64,000 nucleotides of DNA from Gp1-AA145 sp963757135 (lineage in GTDB: Bacteria > Acidobacteriota > Terriglobia > Terriglobales > Acidobacteriaceae), in NCBI GenBank assembly GCA_963757135.1, contig CAVWQE010000001.1, positions 1 to 64,000 on the forward strand, in the 5' to 3' direction. The notes below the pieces were generated by a model, which worked only from the letters and a program-made list of their open reading frames with translations, was not told the origin of the DNA and did no database searches. Of this stretch, positions 60,904-64,000 are shown piece by piece. The position numbers and the translations under genes were made by a program. The stretch's first letter is position 1. Each line of letters begins with the position of its first letter.

Positions 60904-61095
60904 ATGAATTTAATTCAAGTGGTAGAAGCTCTAGTCGTAGTCGGTGTTCTGCTGTGGCTGGTGAATCGCTCTATTCCAATGCAGTCATCCATCAAATCAA
61001 TTCTGAACGGCGTGGTGGTTATTGCCGTTGTTTTATGGCTGCTGAATGCTTTTGGGCTCTTTCATTCTCTTTCCCGCGTGCGCGCCGGATCGTGA
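60904..61095 (+). CDS. Thivi_2564-type small membrane protein
   Basis: The start ATG at 60904 gives MNLIQVVEALVVVGVLLWLV, then NRSIPMQSSIKSILNGVVVI and AVVLWLLNAFGLF. It has two hydrophobic helices with a polar hinge and a short basic end. The pattern N-L-I-Q-x-V...WLVN-x-x-I-PMQ matches the small Thivi_2564 family. It is an inner-membrane protein of unknown role. It lies in front of the OmpA gene, about 100 bases away, on the same strand. Confidence 0.7.
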   Translation: MNLIQVVEALVVVGVLLWLVNRSIPMQSSIKSILNGVVVIAVVLWLLNAFGLFHSLSRVRAGS

Positions 61096-61190
61096 AGGAT
61101 GACGTGGAAACCAATCCCGAAGGCTGAGCGCACCAACCCAAGAATTCGATAACGACGTAACAGGGCAGACATCTGCCTGAAGGAGACACT

Positions 61191-62942
61191 GTGAAAACCA
61201 AGCTTTTGTTAGCAGCTGGAATCACTCTCAGCTTGAGCGCTTTTGCCCAGACAACTTCTCAAACAAACCTGGTCGTAGAGCCCTTGAGCCCGACCCCGAT
61301 ATTTCGAGTGTCCGTAACCAGTCGCAACGTGCAGGCCATCAACTACAAGCACCGCGGCGGAGCCACCAAGCTGGATTTCGCCGGCACAGATCTGATGCCT
61401 GCAGCCAACGGCCAAGCCAAAGTAGAAAGTAAGAAAGGCTACATCGAAATCGAGGTGGAATTTGGCAATCTGCAACAGCCCACCACTTTCGGGGGCGAGT
61501 ATCTCACTTACATCCTGTGGGCGATCTCGCCCGAGGGACGGGCTGTGAACCTCGGGGAAGTCTTAGTGGGCAATAACCACCGCAGTAAGCTGGACGTCAC
61601 GACCGACCTTCAGGCCTTCGCTCTGGTCGTCACGGCAGAACCTTATTACGCCGTGCGTCAACCCAGCAATGTCGTAGTGCTTGAAAACGTGGTTCGCGCG
61701 GATACCAAGGGAACTAGCGAGGCGATGAGTACAAAGTATGAACTCATGGAACGGGGCGGCTACGTTCCTACCGGGTACAAATTCGATCCGGTGGTACTAA
61801 ATACTCAACTGCCGTTGGAGTTCTTCGAAGCGCGCAACGCCGTGCGTATTGCGGAATCCGAGGGTGCCGGCACCTACGCAAATGATAGTTATCAACGCGC
61901 GGTCCAGTTGATGAACAGAGTCGATGAAGATGCCATCAGCAAACACGCGAATAGAAAGGCCATGATTGGAGTTGCGCGTGAGGCGGTGCAAACGGCGGAA
62001 GATGCGCGCGCAATCACAGTGCGAAAAATAGACGAGGAGCGCATGGACAACGAACGTCAAGCTGCCGCCAATGCACAAGCCCAGACCCAGGCGGAAGCCG
62101 ACGACGCAACGCAGCAGAAGGAACAAGCCCAATCCGACCAAGCACGAGCCGAGTTCGCTAGAGATCAGGCAGAGTCGGACACAGCAAATGCGCAAGCTGC
62201 GACGCTCGACGCACAAACCGCCACAGCAAACGCGCAAGCAGCAAAAACGCAAGCTGAGTCTGATGCGGCCGATGACCAAGCCGCAAAGGAACAGGCCGAG
62301 GCTGACACCGCTACAGCTCAGGCCGAATTAGCCAGGGTCCAGGCAGACTCAGACAAGAGCAAATCCGATATGGCGGACGGCCAGAATGCATCAGACAATG
62401 CGCTCTCCGCAGCGCAGGCGGATGCAGACCAGTCACGTTTGGCGGCACAGCAGGCGCAGTTGAACGCGCAACAGGCGGATACCGACAAAGCCGCCATGCG
62501 CACACGGCTGTCCGAGCAGTTGAACATGATCCTCCAGACCCGTGACAGCGCACGCGGCCTGATCGTCAGCATGTCCGATGTCTTGTTCGACACCGGAAGA
62601 TTCTCGTTGAAGCCCGGTGCGCGGGAAAAGTTGGCAAAGGTTGCCGGCATTCTGCTCGCCTATCCGGGACTCAACATCGCAGTCGGCGGCTACACGGACA
62701 ATGTGGGCGGCGATGACATGAATCAAAGATTGTCTGAGAATCGTGCCGGCTCGGTGCGCGATTATCTCGTACAACAAGGCGTGGAAACAGATTCAGTTTC
62801 TGCAAAAGGCTTCGGCAACACTTCGCCAGTAGCCTCAAACGATAACTCCGCCGGCAGACAGCAGAACCGGAGAGTTGAACTTCTCGTCTCCGGCGAAGCC
62901 ATCGGGCAACCGGTCAACGCGACAACCGGAAGCTTGCGCTAG
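61191..62942 (+). CDS. OmpA-family protein with long Gln/Ala coiled-coil
   Basis: A signal peptide (MKTKLLLAAGITLSLSAFAQ) is followed by a beta-rich domain (about 30-180). From about 285 to 440 there is a very long Ala/Gln/Asp coiled-coil with many Q-A repeats. The C-terminal 120 residues form an OmpA/MotB peptidoglycan-binding domain: SDVLFDTGRFSLKPGAREKL, GGYTDNVGGDDMNQRLSENR and FGNTSPVASNDNSAGRQQNR. It is thought to tie the outer membrane or cell surface to peptidoglycan. GAAGGAGACACTGTG before the ATG supports the start. It is intact. Confidence 0.85.
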   Translation: MKTKLLLAAGITLSLSAFAQTTSQTNLVVEPLSPTPIFRVSVTSRNVQAINYKHRGGATKLDFAGTDLMPAANGQAKVESKKGYIEIEVEFGNLQQPTTFGGEYLTYILWAISPEGRAVNLGEVLVGNNHRSKLDVTTDLQAFALVVTAEPYYAVRQPSNVVVLENVVRADTKGTSEAMSTKYELMERGGYVPTGYKFDPVVLNTQLPLEFFEARNAVRIAESEGAGTYANDSYQRAVQLMNRVDEDAISKHANRKAMIGVAREAVQTAEDARAITVRKIDEERMDNERQAAANAQAQTQAEADDATQQKEQAQSDQARAEFARDQAESDTANAQAATLDAQTATANAQAAKTQAESDAADDQAAKEQAEADTATAQAELARVQADSDKSKSDMADGQNASDNALSAAQADADQSRLAAQQAQLNAQQADTDKAAMRTRLSEQLNMILQTRDSARGLIVSMSDVLFDTGRFSLKPGAREKLAKVAGILLAYPGLNIAVGGYTDNVGGDDMNQRLSENRAGSVRDYLVQQGVETDSVSAKGFGNTSPVASNDNSAGRQQNRRVELLVSGEAIGQPVNATTGSLR

Positions 62943-62980
62943 AGCAAAGCTCACTTAATCAGCGGTAATGGAGGAACATC

Positions 62981-63592
62981 ATGAAAACAATTGGAATCAT
63001 CAGTACAGCGGCTCTCTCTCTGCTTTTTGGAATCGCTGCTCCCACCTACGCACAGCAGGACCAGCACGACCAGCAGCAGGAACAGAAGGACAAACCTGCG
63101 GAGAAAAAAGTGCCACAAGACAAGAACGCCAAGCAGGAAGACAAAGGCACCCAGCAGCAGGACAGGAACACCAAGCAAGAAGAGAGAAGCGCACAGCAGG
63201 ACAAGAACAACAGGCAGGAAGATAAGAATGCACAGCAGCAGGACAGGAACACCAAGCAAGAAGAGAAAAGCGCACAGCAGGACAAAAACAACAGGCAGGA
63301 AGAGAAGAACACACAGCGAGCACAGCGCACCGGCGGTAACGGTGGTGGCCGCATTCCCGATGACCGGTTCCGGGCCACCTTTGGTCGGGAACACTCGTTT
63401 CGTGTCAGCCAATCAGACTACAGCCGCGACCGCCGCTTCCAGTACGGCGGCTATTCATTCGAATTCGTTGACGCTTGGCCGACCAACTGGCTTTACACGC
63501 AGGATGTCTTTGTTGTCGAAATCGACGGCGTGTATTACCTCTGCAACCCGATGTATCCGGGCATCAACATCGCTCTCAGCATCGCGGAATAG
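62981..63592 (+). CDS. Secreted Gln/Lys/Asp-rich repeat protein
   Basis: A signal peptide (MKTIGIISTAALSLLFGIAA) is followed by about 80 low-complexity residues with two tandem units of 27 residues (81 bases, 63152-63232 and 63233-63313). Each unit contains QQQDRNTKQEE and SAQQDKNNRQE. The last 85 residues form a compact domain with Tyr/Phe/Trp strands (FRVSQSDYSRDRRFQYGGYS, FEFVDAWPTNWLYTQDVFVV). The role is unknown. The ATG follows GGAGGAACATC. It is adjacent to and related to the gene at 63704. Confidence 0.65.
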   Translation: MKTIGIISTAALSLLFGIAAPTYAQQDQHDQQQEQKDKPAEKKVPQDKNAKQEDKGTQQQDRNTKQEERSAQQDKNNRQEDKNAQQQDRNTKQEEKSAQQDKNNRQEEKNTQRAQRTGGNGGGRIPDDRFRATFGREHSFRVSQSDYSRDRRFQYGGYSFEFVDAWPTNWLYTQDVFVVEIDGVYYLCNPMYPGINIALSIAE

Positions 63593-63703
63593 CATGCTCC
63601 ACCGGGTGTCGAACGAATCGATCGGCAACCCAGTGGAGCGCGACGAACAGCGAGCCGGCACAGAATTCGGATACCGCCACTGGCAATAATGGAGGTAACA
63701 CTT

Positions 63704-64000
63704 ATGAGAATAACCAGAACCATCAGCACAGCCTTTTTGCCCTTGCTTCTCGGAATCGCTGTCGCGGCCTGCGCTCAGGAGCAGCAGGACCAAAAACGAA
63801 ACCACTCCGAACAGCAACCGAGCAAGCACCAGCAGGCTAAGCCCGACCCGCAACATTCCAAACAACAACGGCAAAACGAGAACAAACAGCAACAGCACGC
63901 TCAGCAACAGCAGCGGAATGATGAAAACAAACAGCAACAACATGCCCAGCAGGAACGCCGCGATCAGAACAACCGGCAAGAGCACGCCCAGCAACAGCAA
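63704..64000 (+). CDS. Second Gln-rich secreted protein, partial at right edge
   Basis: The start ATG follows GGAGGTAACACTT, similar in wording and spacing to the previous gene. A signal peptide with a Cys (MRITRTISTAFLPLLLGIAV, AACAQEQQ) could be a lipobox, so this may be a lipoprotein. The visible part then has Gln/Asn/Lys/His-rich repeats (ENKQQQHAQQ recurring about every 17 residues). The gene runs off the window at 64000 without a stop, so its C-terminal domain is unknown. It is paralogous to the 62981 gene. Confidence 0.6.
   Translation, partial: MRITRTISTAFLPLLLGIAVAACAQEQQDQKRNHSEQQPSKHQQAKPDPQHSKQQRQNENKQQQHAQQQQRNDENKQQQHAQQERRDQNNRQEHAQQQQ

Noticed and set aside
63152..63313. Tandem 81-base repeats considered as a CRISPR array
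   Set aside because: The repeats are direct, without spacers, in frame with a signal-bearing protein, and no cas genes are present.
62951..63412. Leu/Val-rich minus-strand frame opposite the Gln-rich protein
   Set aside because: Antisense of CAG repeats gives Leu-rich frames; no ribosome site or topology supports it.

Overview
This 64 kb window looks like chromosomal DNA from a free-living Gram-negative bacterium, most likely an acidobacterium of the Terriglobia. That placement rests on many small proteins of types I associate with that phylum, on outer-membrane and RND systems, and on moderate-to-high GC. It is inference, not a database match. Genes lie in strand-coherent blocks and most large enzymes are intact.

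Layout. 1-1000: decayed DsbA-like and YfdX-like remnants. 1-11 kb: a copper/silver export island (Cys-rich secreted protein, CusC-CusB-CusA, a small metal-island exported protein with a frameshift, a CopB-type P-ATPase, a CDF-like protein). 11.3 kb: tRNA-Asp. 11.7-18.8 kb: transaldolase, a NirK-type copper oxidase carrying an extra cupredoxin module, a membrane protein plus histidine kinase pair, and a stand-alone version of the cupredoxin module. 19-25 kb: Hsp20, AlkA, GH15 glucoamylase, site-2 protease. 25-33.4 kb: a minus-strand run of redox and stress genes (hemerythrin, DUF488, redoxin, ferredoxin, a ComA-like plus MmgE/PrpD pair, PAS-LuxR, SDR, glutaredoxin, cupin, FAD reductase). 33.5-39 kb: a plus-strand cluster that reads as nitric-oxide stress (Crp/Fnr regulator, RIC/ScdA, cytochrome b plus molybdopterin oxidoreductase, HPP protein, NnrS-like protein). 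39.6-45.7 kb: small proteins, a broken YihY, an ABM protein and a second Crp/Fnr regulator. 46.3-50 kb: a respiratory operon (cytochrome b/c, Rieske, cytochrome c, outer-membrane cytochrome-porin). 51-56 kb: a LuxR response regulator, a YXWGXW-type protein, and two receiver-zinc-ribbon proteins. 56-58 kb: an IS110 element and IS debris. 58-64 kb: envelope proteins (Ala/Pro/Thr-rich anchor, Thivi_2564-type, OmpA, Gln-rich secreted proteins), running off the right edge.

Three signals stand out. First, a CTGA-N6-TCAG dyad sits 47-49 bases upstream of three separate small minus-strand genes. Second, a perfect GTGA-N6-TCAC palindrome lies between the Crp/Fnr gene and ric. Third, an unusual number of genes carry one-base frameshifts or a single stop, mostly between 25 and 53 kb, including three members of the nitric-oxide cluster. 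These lesions could be real decay or indel errors in the assembly; the sequence alone cannot decide.
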